A stretch of DNA of 64,000 nt from Halobacteroidaceae bacterium (GTDB lineage Bacteria > Bacillota > Halanaerobiia > B1SED10-174), in contig PWGV01000024.1 of NCBI GenBank assembly GCA_003554585.1, positions 17,774-81,773 on the forward strand, in the 5' to 3' direction. Below are positions 33,748 to 41,415 of this stretch, piece by piece. The number at the start of each line of letters is the position of its first letter. Position 1 is the stretch's first letter. Below the pieces are notes generated by a model. It did no database searches. It worked only from the letters and a program-made list of their open reading frames with translations, and had not been told where the DNA came from. The translations under genes were made by a program, and so were the position numbers.

Positions 33748-35030
33748 TGGATTTTAAGTCAATGCTAAATCCTGAAGAAAAAGGCGACCTCCTGCGCAAG
33801 GAAAGTCAACATACCACAGTCCAGTTTTCCAATAACCGGCTGAAAAAAATAAATTCAGGAGAGAGCAACAGGGAAGTCCTGCGTTTAATAAAAAATAGCC
33901 GAGTAGGGCTTGTGGAAAATACCAAGCCGGAAAACAATAATCGTTTAATTGAAATGGCCCGGGAAGCATCCGAGCTTGGCTCCAGAGTTGAATTTTCTTT
34001 GCCGGGTCAAGTTCATCTGGAAAGACCCGAAATTTGTGATGAGCAAATCGACAGGTTAAAGTTGGAGGAATTAATCCGGCCCGCCCAGGAGTTTATTCAA
34101 AAAACCACGTCCTACCATCCCGATCTCCAGGCTGAAGTTAGCGTCCGCAAGGAGAACAACTTTATTAAACTGGAAAACAGTTCGGGCTTTTCCGGGTCTT
34201 ATAGAAAAACCCAGGTTAAAATTCTTTTTGGACTGAGGTTAATCGAGGGGAAAAATCTTCTCGTAGCCTATTCTTTCCCCCAGGAAACCCACTGGGAAAA
34301 TATTAACTGGGAAGAAGAAAGAGAAACTCTCCTGCAAAAAATTGACTGGGGAAGAAAGAATGTTAGCCTGCCTTCAGGAAATTACCCTGTCCTTTTCATT
34401 CCGGAAACCTTTGCGGAAATTCTCCACCCTGTTGAAGCATGCCTGAATGGCCAGGCCGTGGTCCGGGGATTATCTCCCTGGGCAAATAGATTGGAAGAAA
34501 AGATTTTTTCTGAAAATTTTAGCCTTTCTAATAATGGTTTATTGCCCAGGGGACCAGGAAGCAAACCCTTTGATCGGGAAGGAGTCGGCTGTTCTTCTTT
34601 CCACTTAATTGAGAACGGAAAATTGCAAAACTATTTGTTGGATTTAGAAACAGCCCATAAACTAAATCTAACTCCCATGGGAACGGGTGGAGAAAACGGT
34701 CCCACTATTAATAACCTTGTAATGGAACCCGGGGAAAAATCCTTTTCTGAAATGTTACAGAGCATCGACGAAGGAATTTTAATCGCTGGAACCATGGGCG
34801 CATGGGCAGGCAACCCCTACGGAGGACAGGTAAGCGGCAATATTTCCCTGGGTTATAAAATTAAAAACGGTAAAATTGAGGGCCGCCTAAAAGATGCCAT
34901 GTTCTCTCTCAATATATTCCGGGCCTTTAAAGACAACATTTCTGCCATTGGTTCAGAACCAAAATGGGTCGATAACTTGCATTTACCTGCCGTTTTAATT
35001 GATCCCGTAAATATATCTATAAAAGGATAG
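33747..35030 (+). CDS. pmbA: Metalloprotease subunit TldE/PmbA
   Basis: A 427-residue PmbA/TldE protein, the non-zinc partner of TldD. Typical phrases are VQFSNNRLKKINSGESN near the N-terminus, KENNFIKLENSSGFSGSYRK in the middle, PVLFIPETFAEILHPVEACLNGQAV (in parts), FDREGVGCSSFHLIENGKLQNYL and GQVSGNISLGYKIKNGKIEG near the end. Coupled to tldD through TAATG, so equal amounts of both subunits are made. Together they form the protease chamber. Confidence 0.94.
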   Translation: MDFKSMLNPEEKGDLLRKESQHTTVQFSNNRLKKINSGESNREVLRLIKNSRVGLVENTKPENNNRLIEMAREASELGSRVEFSLPGQVHLERPEICDEQIDRLKLEELIRPAQEFIQKTTSYHPDLQAEVSVRKENNFIKLENSSGFSGSYRKTQVKILFGLRLIEGKNLLVAYSFPQETHWENINWEEERETLLQKIDWGRKNVSLPSGNYPVLFIPETFAEILHPVEACLNGQAVVRGLSPWANRLEEKIFSENFSLSNNGLLPRGPGSKPFDREGVGCSSFHLIENGKLQNYLLDLETAHKLNLTPMGTGGENGPTINNLVMEPGEKSFSEMLQSIDEGILIAGTMGAWAGNPYGGQVSGNISLGYKIKNGKIEGRLKDAMFSLNIFRAFKDNISAIGSEPKWVDNLHLPAVLIDPVNISIKG

Positions 35031-35041
35031 GGGGAAAACCC

Positions 35042-35935
35042 TTGGGTTTATTTAATTCTGTTCTTGTGATTGTTAACCCCATAGCGGGAAGCGGAAAAGC
35101 AGGAAGAATGGTCCCAGAACTGCGAAACCGACTCGAAAAATTCGGAATCCCCTATACCCTTACCGAAACTCAAGCACCGGACCACGCCACACAAATCGCC
35201 CAGAAAGCCGCTGAAGAAGGTTATGATGCCGTCTGCGCAGTAGGCGGAGACGGAACTGTGAACGAGGTTATCAATGGGCTGGGAGAAGATGGCCCAGCTT
35301 TTGGTATAATACCCCTGGGTACGGGAAATGACCTTGCTAGAACCATGGGAATTTCCCTCGCTCCACTGGAAAGCGTTTCCCTTCTAAGCCAGGGTAAAAT
35401 CAGGAAAATTGACCTTGGAAAGGAAACTGACCGCCTTTTTTCCATCATTGCTGGACTTGGATTCCCCGCAGAAGTCATGAAGAGGACCAATAGTTATAAG
35501 GGAATGCTCCGTGGTTCAATGGCCATTGCCTACAACGTTGTTAAAACAATTTCCCTGCTGCATCCAGTCCCGGTAGAACTGGATCTCGATGGTAAAAAGT
35601 TCTCTCGTAAGGCCAGCGGCCTATTTATTCTCAATACCCGTTTTACCGGTGGTGGTCTAATGGTTGCCCCGGACGCTGATCCCGAAGACGGCCTGTTGGA
35701 CGTTGTCATTATGAATAATCTATCCCGGGGGGGGTTACTGGGACTTCTTCCACGGGTTTACAGGGGAGGCCATCGCAACCACCCCCAGGTTGAATTCTTC
35801 CGGGCCAGGGAAATTTCCATTAATACTGCCGCTCCGTATCCCAAAATGTTTGACGGCTCCATTTATGGGACCTCGCCCCTCCGGGTTGAGGTAGTTCCCC
35901 AGAAATTTAAAATTATTTGTCCTGAGGAGGTTTAA
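35042..35935 (+). CDS. Lipid kinase of the diacylglycerol kinase (DagK/YegS) family
   Basis: A 297-residue kinase. The N-terminal LVIVNPIAGSGKAGRMVPEL, the nucleotide-binding CAVGGDGTVNEVINGL and IIPLGTGNDLARTMGI, and the C-terminal DADPEDGLLDVVIMNNLSR with its Asp are all present. It phosphorylates diacylglycerol or a related lipid. TTG start after GGGGG. It lies 11 bases after pmbA and 3 bases before the aminopeptidase gene, so it is part of the same transcription unit. Confidence 0.93.
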   Translation: MGLFNSVLVIVNPIAGSGKAGRMVPELRNRLEKFGIPYTLTETQAPDHATQIAQKAAEEGYDAVCAVGGDGTVNEVINGLGEDGPAFGIIPLGTGNDLARTMGISLAPLESVSLLSQGKIRKIDLGKETDRLFSIIAGLGFPAEVMKRTNSYKGMLRGSMAIAYNVVKTISLLHPVPVELDLDGKKFSRKASGLFILNTRFTGGGLMVAPDADPEDGLLDVVIMNNLSRGGLLGLLPRVYRGGHRNHPQVEFFRAREISINTAAPYPKMFDGSIYGTSPLRVEVVPQKFKIICPEEV

Positions 35936-35938
35936 GAT

Positions 35939-37042
35939 ATGACTGATCCCCGTATTGCTAAAATGGCCCAGGTCCTGGTCAACCATTCGTTAGGTTTGCA
36001 TGAAGGGCAAAAAGTGGCTATCAATTCTCAGGGTACTGCCTATCCTCTAATAAAGGAGGTTTTTCGGGAAGCTATTCGCAAGGGGGCCTACCCCGAAACC
36101 CGAATCCAATTACCGGGGCTTTCAGAAATTATTTTTAAAGAAGGTTCCGACCACCAGATCGAGTATGTTTCACCCATGATTAAGCTTATGGCCAATGAAT
36201 ACGATGCCTTTTTAAGCATTGGAGCTCCTTTTAATACCAGGGAACTGAGCAATATCCCCCCGGAGAAAATGAGGCAATCCCAGAGAGCAACTAGAGAAAT
36301 TATGCAGACGATTATGAGCCGGGCCGCCCGCGGGGAATTGAGCTGGTGTGGGACCCAGTACCCAACCCACGCTGCAGCCCAGGAAGGGAACATGTCCCTT
36401 GATGAATATACTGAATTTGTTTTCGGTGCCTGTCTTTTGAATGAAGATGATCCCATTGCCGCCTGGAAAAAAATTCATAAACAGCACGAGAAATTTATTG
36501 ATTACCTGGAAAATTGTTCTGAACTCCACTTTAAATCGAAAGACACAGATCTCAAACTTAATATTTCAGGCCGAAAATGGGAAAACTGCGATGGAAAAAA
36601 CAACTTCCCCGATGGAGAAATTTTTACCGCTCCGATCGAAGATTCGGTAAATGGGCATATCCGCTTCAGTTTCCCGGGCATATATCTGGGGCGGGAAATA
36701 GAGGATATCAAGCTAACTTTCTCTGAAGGAAAAGTAGTTGAGGCCAGGGCCGAAAAAGGAGAAGACCTGCTCCAGACCATTCTCGATACCGATGAGGGCT
36801 CCCGATTTGTTGGGGAGGTAGCCATGGGCACCAACTACGGTATTAAACATTTTACTAAGAACATGCTTTTTGACGAAAAAATCGGAGGGACAATTCACCT
36901 GGCTCTTGGCAACGGTTACCCCGAGACAGGCAGTAAAAACCAATCGGCAATTCACTGGGATTTATTATGTGACATGCGGACCGGTGGAAAAATCCTTGCA
37001 GACGGGGAATTAATTTACAAAGACGGAATTTTCACCATTTAA
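35939..37042 (+). CDS. M29 family aminopeptidase
   Basis: A 367-residue metallopeptidase that removes N-terminal residues from peptides. The M29 metal ligands are placed in VGEVAMGTNYGIKHF (Glu, Tyr, His), HLALGNGYPETG (His), SAIHWDLLCDM (His and Asp) and the earlier SFPGIYLGREIEDIKL region. ATG start after GAGGAGG that overlaps the end of the lipid kinase gene. In operon order it follows tldDE and precedes the transporter-like genes, so peptide breakdown products could be its substrates. Confidence 0.92.
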   Translation: MTDPRIAKMAQVLVNHSLGLHEGQKVAINSQGTAYPLIKEVFREAIRKGAYPETRIQLPGLSEIIFKEGSDHQIEYVSPMIKLMANEYDAFLSIGAPFNTRELSNIPPEKMRQSQRATREIMQTIMSRAARGELSWCGTQYPTHAAAQEGNMSLDEYTEFVFGACLLNEDDPIAAWKKIHKQHEKFIDYLENCSELHFKSKDTDLKLNISGRKWENCDGKNNFPDGEIFTAPIEDSVNGHIRFSFPGIYLGREIEDIKLTFSEGKVVEARAEKGEDLLQTILDTDEGSRFVGEVAMGTNYGIKHFTKNMLFDEKIGGTIHLALGNGYPETGSKNQSAIHWDLLCDMRTGGKILADGELIYKDGIFTI

Positions 37043-37058
37043 GCGAGGAGGGTCGGCA

Positions 37059-37772
37059 ATGTTATATTTAATAAGACCGATAAAAATTACAATATACTTT
37101 TTGCTGGCCTGGGTTTTCCTGTTATTCCTGATTTTTTCAAGAATGGTTTCCATGGGCCTTCTATCCTTTACAGCGGCTGCTTTCCTGGATTTTGCTTACG
37201 CCCCCTGGGTTGTTAATAGTATCAAATCCGCTCAGTATGGGCTCCCCACTGCAACTCTTGTTGCCAGCGGATTATTCTCAACCCTTTCCCTGGCCCTTCC
37301 GGCAATTTTGCTTGCTTTGCCAGTCCTTTTCCGTTTCTGGAAAGAAGGGCTGCCAGCTCCATTCATTTTAACAGGAAGAATCTTAAGCAAGGCTCCCTTT
37401 TTCTGGTGGTCAATGATCCTGGCGGGAATTTTCCTCCACTTTGGCTGGCAGCCAGCCCAGGATCCACTTGTCCCATTTTTAATTGCTTTCGTTTATTATT
37501 CATTTCTGGGGATAACCTTCCTGAGAAAACCCAGGCCCTGGCCAGCCCAGGTTTCTTTTGTTTTAATGGCCAGCGGGGCTCATTTAGTTTTCGAAACTGT
37601 AATGGCCTGGCCGGGAATAGGCCCATTACTTTTTAACAGTATCCTGCAGCAGGATCATATTCTGACCTCGGTAATATTCCTTGCTATTTTAAGCCTTGTG
37701 ATGCTAATTAACTGGGTGCTTTCCCTCGGTGATGAAGTAAAAAGGGTATTCTGGGGGGAGGAAATCAAATGA
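37059..37772 (+). CDS. Highly diverged DppB-like membrane protein
   Basis: A 237-residue protein with about six hydrophobic helices and no clear annotation from its first half. The C-terminal third (HLVFETVMAWPGIGPLLFNS, then ILQQDHILTSVIFLA) lines up with the end of DppB/OppB permeases, where E-x-V-F-x-W-P-G-x-G is diagnostic. It is about 80 residues shorter than DppB, and the EAA coupling loop with RTARAKGL is not recognisable. It starts 16 bases after the aminopeptidase gene and overlaps the next gene by 4 bases (ATGA). It appears to be a remodelled permease kept in frame with two partner genes. Confidence 0.75.
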   Translation: MLYLIRPIKITIYFLLAWVFLLFLIFSRMVSMGLLSFTAAAFLDFAYAPWVVNSIKSAQYGLPTATLVASGLFSTLSLALPAILLALPVLFRFWKEGLPAPFILTGRILSKAPFFWWSMILAGIFLHFGWQPAQDPLVPFLIAFVYYSFLGITFLRKPRPWPAQVSFVLMASGAHLVFETVMAWPGIGPLLFNSILQQDHILTSVIFLAILSLVMLINWVLSLGDEVKRVFWGEEIK

Positions 37773-38509
37773 CTGAAAATCCCAGGAAAAAAAATTTCAC
37801 CCCGTACATAAAAAGATTAAAAACCCGGATCTTAAAAAATCCCAATTTCCCCTTGAACCTTTTTGCGTTCCTTTTCCTTTCTCTATTATTCCTTACCAGT
37901 TTAATCCCCGATTTTGCCAGCCTTGAATTTTTCCTGAAAACCCGCAACACTTTTTTAATTTCTGGAGGGCTGGCAATACCCCTGACCATGTTCTTTTATA
38001 TCCTGGCGCTGTTCCCCCGGGTTAATCTTCTACCTTTTTGGGCCGGACTTTCTCCCATCTTACTGGCCCTGGTTTTATTGGCCTGGGGGTATCCCTTTTT
38101 ACCAGCGTTGGCCCTGGGTTCCATTGGTTTTGCCGGCCTGGAAATTTATCCCCGCATATCTCGCTTTATCGAAGGAGCAAATCGACATCCTTCCTTTTTT
38201 ACAAGTAAAGTCATGGGGATTTCTGATCCAGTCCTTTTTTTAAAAATTACCCTGCCTGTTTCTATTTCTATTTTGGGACGGTCATTTTTGCGCGTTTTTC
38301 TGTGCATTCTGGCAGTGGAAACTACCATTAGCTTCCTTGGCTTAAAAAGCCCCTTATTAGAAACCTGGGGGACTGCCCTGAACCAGGCCTATCTCCACCC
38401 TGACTGGCCTCAAAACTGGGGAGAGTTTCTCTGGCCCGGCGCCATTTTTCTTCTCACAAGTTTGGCCTGCTCGATCCTGATTGAGGAGGGGAAGAATAAT
38501 GTTGATTAA
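37769..38509 (+). CDS. Highly diverged DppC-like membrane protein
   Basis: A 246-residue membrane protein. A charged N-terminal tail (PRKKNFTPYIKRLKTRILKN) precedes the first helix, as in DppC. The C-terminal half has ISRFIEGANRHPSFFTSKVMG, ETTISFLGLKSPLLETWGTALNQA and WPGAIFLLTSLACSILIEEG, aligning with the DppC EAA loop (EAGLSFLGLGxxxPxPSWGxML) and the closing helix. The periplasmic HxLGTDxxGRDV signature is missing and the protein is about 50 residues short. It overlaps the DppB-like gene by 4 bases and the next gene by 11 bases. Confidence 0.75.
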   Translation: MTENPRKKNFTPYIKRLKTRILKNPNFPLNLFAFLFLSLLFLTSLIPDFASLEFFLKTRNTFLISGGLAIPLTMFFYILALFPRVNLLPFWAGLSPILLALVLLAWGYPFLPALALGSIGFAGLEIYPRISRFIEGANRHPSFFTSKVMGISDPVLFLKITLPVSISILGRSFLRVFLCILAVETTISFLGLKSPLLETWGTALNQAYLHPDWPQNWGEFLWPGAIFLLTSLACSILIEEGKNNVD

Positions 38510-40160
38510 AATAAAGGACTTAAAAATTAAAAACGCAGCAAATCTTCCCATAAATATCAGTTCTTTTTGCCTCGAGCCGGGGCAAAGGATGCAATTAGCC
38601 GATCCAACTGGCCAGTCTAACTACATCCTGCAAATAGAAAACATAATTGACAGCCTTCCTGAAGATACAGTTTGGATCCAGGGCCAACCAATTGATTTTT
38701 TCAAACCCAACCTCTCTTTGGAAAAACAGCTCCCGGATAAAACCAAAATTATTGCCGGAAAAATTATTGCCTGCTCCCACGACCTTCTTAAGATGAAGCC
38801 GCGGGATATTCCTTCCAACCTGCTTAATATTTTGCGCTGGACCGCTGCTATTCTTTCAGCCCCATCTTTAATCATCGCCCGGGACGATCTAACTGATTCA
38901 GGCCCTTATTCCCGGCAAAAAGTTCTCGAAGAACTGAGCCTTTTGTTTGCAGAAAATAATACCGCTCTTTTACAAATAGTGGAACATAACGTTGATTTAA
39001 GTCCTCTAATCATGGATTATACCCGGATAAAAGCAGGAGATATTATTACTATTTCCCCAGGAAAAAGAAACCATTCTCAGGATTTAAAAACTCCTCCCCC
39101 AGATTACAAGATCCTGGCCTTGAATGATTGCTCTGGAGACCACCTTGAAGACTGGAACATAGATATTGCCCAAAACCAATCCTGGACTTTTATCTGTGAT
39201 GGGGAGCAAACCGCCGATGGCCTGGCCAGATCACTTGCCGGGATCGAAAAACCCAAAAAAGGGACGCGAGAGTGCATTCTTAAGCCAAGGGAAATACTAT
39301 ATTTTGAATCCTTTCCATTCTTTCCCCAAAAAACTCTGGCTCAAAGCATCAAAATATTTTCAAAGCAAATTTCTTCCCCAAAAAAACTCGACCAAAATTT
39401 TAAAAAACTACAGGAAAAAATCAAAGAGTTTAATTACCTCCAACCCGAAAATATTCTCTCTTTTTTCCCGGATGAAATTTCTCCAGCCCAGGAATTAAAT
39501 ATTTTCCTCTTATGGGCTTCTGTTATCCCACCTCGGCTTTTGATTTTGAATAACCCCCGGGGTTTAATCCAGGAAAATCTTTCCCTTATGCAGTCCTTGA
39601 TAAAAAATCAGAGGACCAATATTCTAATAACAACTACACGGACGGATTTAGCCCTTACCCCTAAGCTGGGAATTGTCTTTGAAAAACGACTGCTGGAGGA
39701 TGGGCCCCAATATAAAATCCGAGACACCCCTTTCCACCCTTATTCCCGGGCCATACTGACTCCTGATCGCGAGCTTCCCTCCTTCCCTTTCAACCGGGAA
39801 GAAATTAACGGCTGTCCCTTTCACCCCGCCTGCGGGGAGTCTTTCTCCTATTGCGGGTGGAATGGTGCTGACCTGAAAGTTTTCCTGCAGAATCGCCATT
39901 TAGACAATTCAATCCATAGTTATGGTTTGAAAGGAAATGACCTTTCCCTTGAACTCGCCTATACTTCAGAATTTTTCTGGCAGGATTTAATTGAGGAAAT
40001 AAAGTCCCTGATGTCATCTCAAAACGAACCCCTATCCGAGGCCTGTTTGGAGGTAGAATATGAAAACCGAAAGGTTTGGGCCCGCTTTTCACCCCAGAAA
40101 CCACCCGGTCTGCAAAAAGTTGAAACCGACCGCCGGGTAGCCTGCCACCTTTTCAAGTAA
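38499..40160 (+). CDS. Fused, catalytically dead DppD-DppF-like ABC protein
   Basis: A 553-residue protein in which two ABC ATPase halves can be traced by position. First half: Walker A position reads LADPTGQSNY (33-42, no Lys); Walker B position reads PSLIIARDDLTDSG (122-135, Asp-Glu-Pro replaced); His163 keeps the H-loop. Second half: Walker A position FICDGEQTADG (231-241) and Walker B position RLLILNNPRG (346-355, Asp-Glu to Asn-Asn), with the H-loop His replaced by Arg381. No LSGGQ in either half. Yet the peptide-ATPase C-terminal motifs remain: HPYSRAIL (413-420), GCPFHPAC (438-445), Cys452 and RRVACHLFK at the end, giving the four Cys of the Opp/Dpp Fe-S site. Start ATG 38499 after GAGGAGG. 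Confidence 0.78.
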   Translation: MLIKIKDLKIKNAANLPINISSFCLEPGQRMQLADPTGQSNYILQIENIIDSLPEDTVWIQGQPIDFFKPNLSLEKQLPDKTKIIAGKIIACSHDLLKMKPRDIPSNLLNILRWTAAILSAPSLIIARDDLTDSGPYSRQKVLEELSLLFAENNTALLQIVEHNVDLSPLIMDYTRIKAGDIITISPGKRNHSQDLKTPPPDYKILALNDCSGDHLEDWNIDIAQNQSWTFICDGEQTADGLARSLAGIEKPKKGTRECILKPREILYFESFPFFPQKTLAQSIKIFSKQISSPKKLDQNFKKLQEKIKEFNYLQPENILSFFPDEISPAQELNIFLLWASVIPPRLLILNNPRGLIQENLSLMQSLIKNQRTNILITTTRTDLALTPKLGIVFEKRLLEDGPQYKIRDTPFHPYSRAILTPDRELPSFPFNREEINGCPFHPACGESFSYCGWNGADLKVFLQNRHLDNSIHSYGLKGNDLSLELAYTSEFFWQDLIEEIKSLMSSQNEPLSEACLEVEYENRKVWARFSPQKPPGLQKVETDRRVACHLFK

Positions 40161-40198
40161 AAAACCTCTGGATTTACCAGAGGTTTTCTCTTTTTCTT
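40161..40198 (+). terminator. Terminator closing the tldD-to-ABC-like operon
   Basis: AAAACCTCTGG and CCAGAGGTTTT form an 11-bp stem around ATTTA, followed by CTCTTTTTC. It starts right after the stop of the fused ABC-like gene and faces the converging M20 gene. Confidence 0.85.
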
Positions 40199-40200
40199 CA

Positions 40201-41367
40201 TTATCCTTTTTCCCGTTCAAATTCTTCCCTGACCTTCTTTTGAAGCTCGGAGCTGGTCAAATAATCAAAACCCGTAAAAGCCAGGGCTGCTGCCCCAATC
40301 AGCATTCCTTCCATCGCCCGGGAACTCTTTGTAGCCCGGGCAAACTCCCTGGTATGCCCTGGATGCGGTTCATCCATTATCTTGATACTGGGGTGAATCG
40401 CCGGAACCACCTGGCTGATATCACCGATATCTACAGAACCTTTGGTTAGACTTGTTTCTATTTCTTCCCTGGCTACTCCAAGGGAAGTCAGGTTATTTTC
40501 AAAAAGTTCATTGAGTTCTTGGTTGGAACAAAGGGGAGCATAGCCCATTTCATAATTGGAGATCTCAACCCGGCAACCCGCTGCAAGAGCCCCTCCCTCG
40601 GCACATTTAATAACTTTCTCTTTTAGTTCGGCAAGCTGTTCTAATTCCGGGGCCCGCAGATAGTACTGAGCACGGGTATGTTCGGGAATCATATTTGCGG
40701 CTTCGCCACCTTTGGCAATTATTCCATGGATTCTTAATCCATCCGGGACCTGCTGTCTGAGGTTGCTTATGGAATTATACATATTAACTAAAGCGTCCAG
40801 TGCATTGATGCCCTTTTCTGGAGCAGCAGAAGCGTGGGAAGAACGCCCGTAAAAATCAAATTGGAGGGCTTCCAGGGCCAGTGAGCTTCCGCTTTTTTGA
40901 TAAGCACTCGAGGGGTGAGCCATTAAGGCAATATCTACCTCGGAAAAAGTCCCTCTTTCCACCATGGTAACCTTTCCCCCATCGGTCTCTTCTGCGGGAG
41001 TACCAATGACCACTATTCTGCCAGAATCGGGGGAAAGAACTTCCCGCAAAGCACTTGCAGCTGCAACCGACATTACTCCAATCAGGTTATGACCACAGGC
41101 ATGACCGAGTCCGGGCAAAGCATCATATTCAGCTAAAAAAGCAATAGTGGGACCATTATTTTTGTTTCCAGTTTCAGCCCAGAAAGCTGTTTCCAGGCCG
41201 GCAGTTCCTTTTTCCACCTTAAAGCCAAGCTCTTTTAACAATTCCACCAGGGCTTTTTGGGCTTTATATTCCTGATGACCTAACTCGGGGTTTTCCCAGA
41301 TAAAACGGGCTACTTCTGCCCAGCGGTTTTTTTTCTGAAAGATATACTCCTTAATTTTTTCTTTCAA
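40201..41367 (-). CDS. M20 family amidohydrolase (AbgB/HipO-like)
   Basis: A 388-residue metal-dependent amidase/peptidase. Metal-site phrases are AFLAEYDALPGLGHACGHNL with the first His/Asp ligands, VVIGTPAEETDGGKVTM with the catalytic Glu pair, and MAHPSSAYQKSG. The dimerisation domain includes YGRSSHASAAPEKGINALDA. The closing EPHPGHTREFARATKS brings the last His. It is closest in layout to AbgB/amidohydrolase members that cleave N-acyl or p-aminobenzoyl-glutamate-type amides. The best start is the TTG at 41367, 8 bases after AAGGAG. Monocistronic. Confidence 0.9.
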   Translation of the reverse strand: MKEKIKEYIFQKKNRWAEVARFIWENPELGHQEYKAQKALVELLKELGFKVEKGTAGLETAFWAETGNKNNGPTIAFLAEYDALPGLGHACGHNLIGVMSVAAASALREVLSPDSGRIVVIGTPAEETDGGKVTMVERGTFSEVDIALMAHPSSAYQKSGSSLALEALQFDFYGRSSHASAAPEKGINALDALVNMYNSISNLRQQVPDGLRIHGIIAKGGEAANMIPEHTRAQYYLRAPELEQLAELKEKVIKCAEGGALAAGCRVEISNYEMGYAPLCSNQELNELFENNLTSLGVAREEIETSLTKGSVDIGDISQVVPAIHPSIKIMDEPHPGHTREFARATKSSRAMEGMLIGAAALAFTGFDYLTSSELQKKVREEFEREKG

Positions 41368-41390
41368 TTCAATCGCTCCTTTTAAGACAA

Positions 41391-41414
41391 ACAAAGCCCC
41401 GGCAGGGGCTTTGT
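41391..41414 (-). terminator. Hairpin after ileS
   Basis: ACAAAGCCCC and GGGGCTTTGT make a 10-bp stem around a 4-base loop, one base after the ileS stop, followed by TTGTCTT. The T run is weak, so some read-through into the M20 gene is possible. Confidence 0.6.
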
Positions 41415-41415
41415 C

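Noticed and set aside
38499..40160. Reading the fused ABC-like gene as a pseudogene
   Set aside because: No stop or frameshift in 553 codons, good ribosome site, tight overlap with its neighbour and retained C-terminal motifs.
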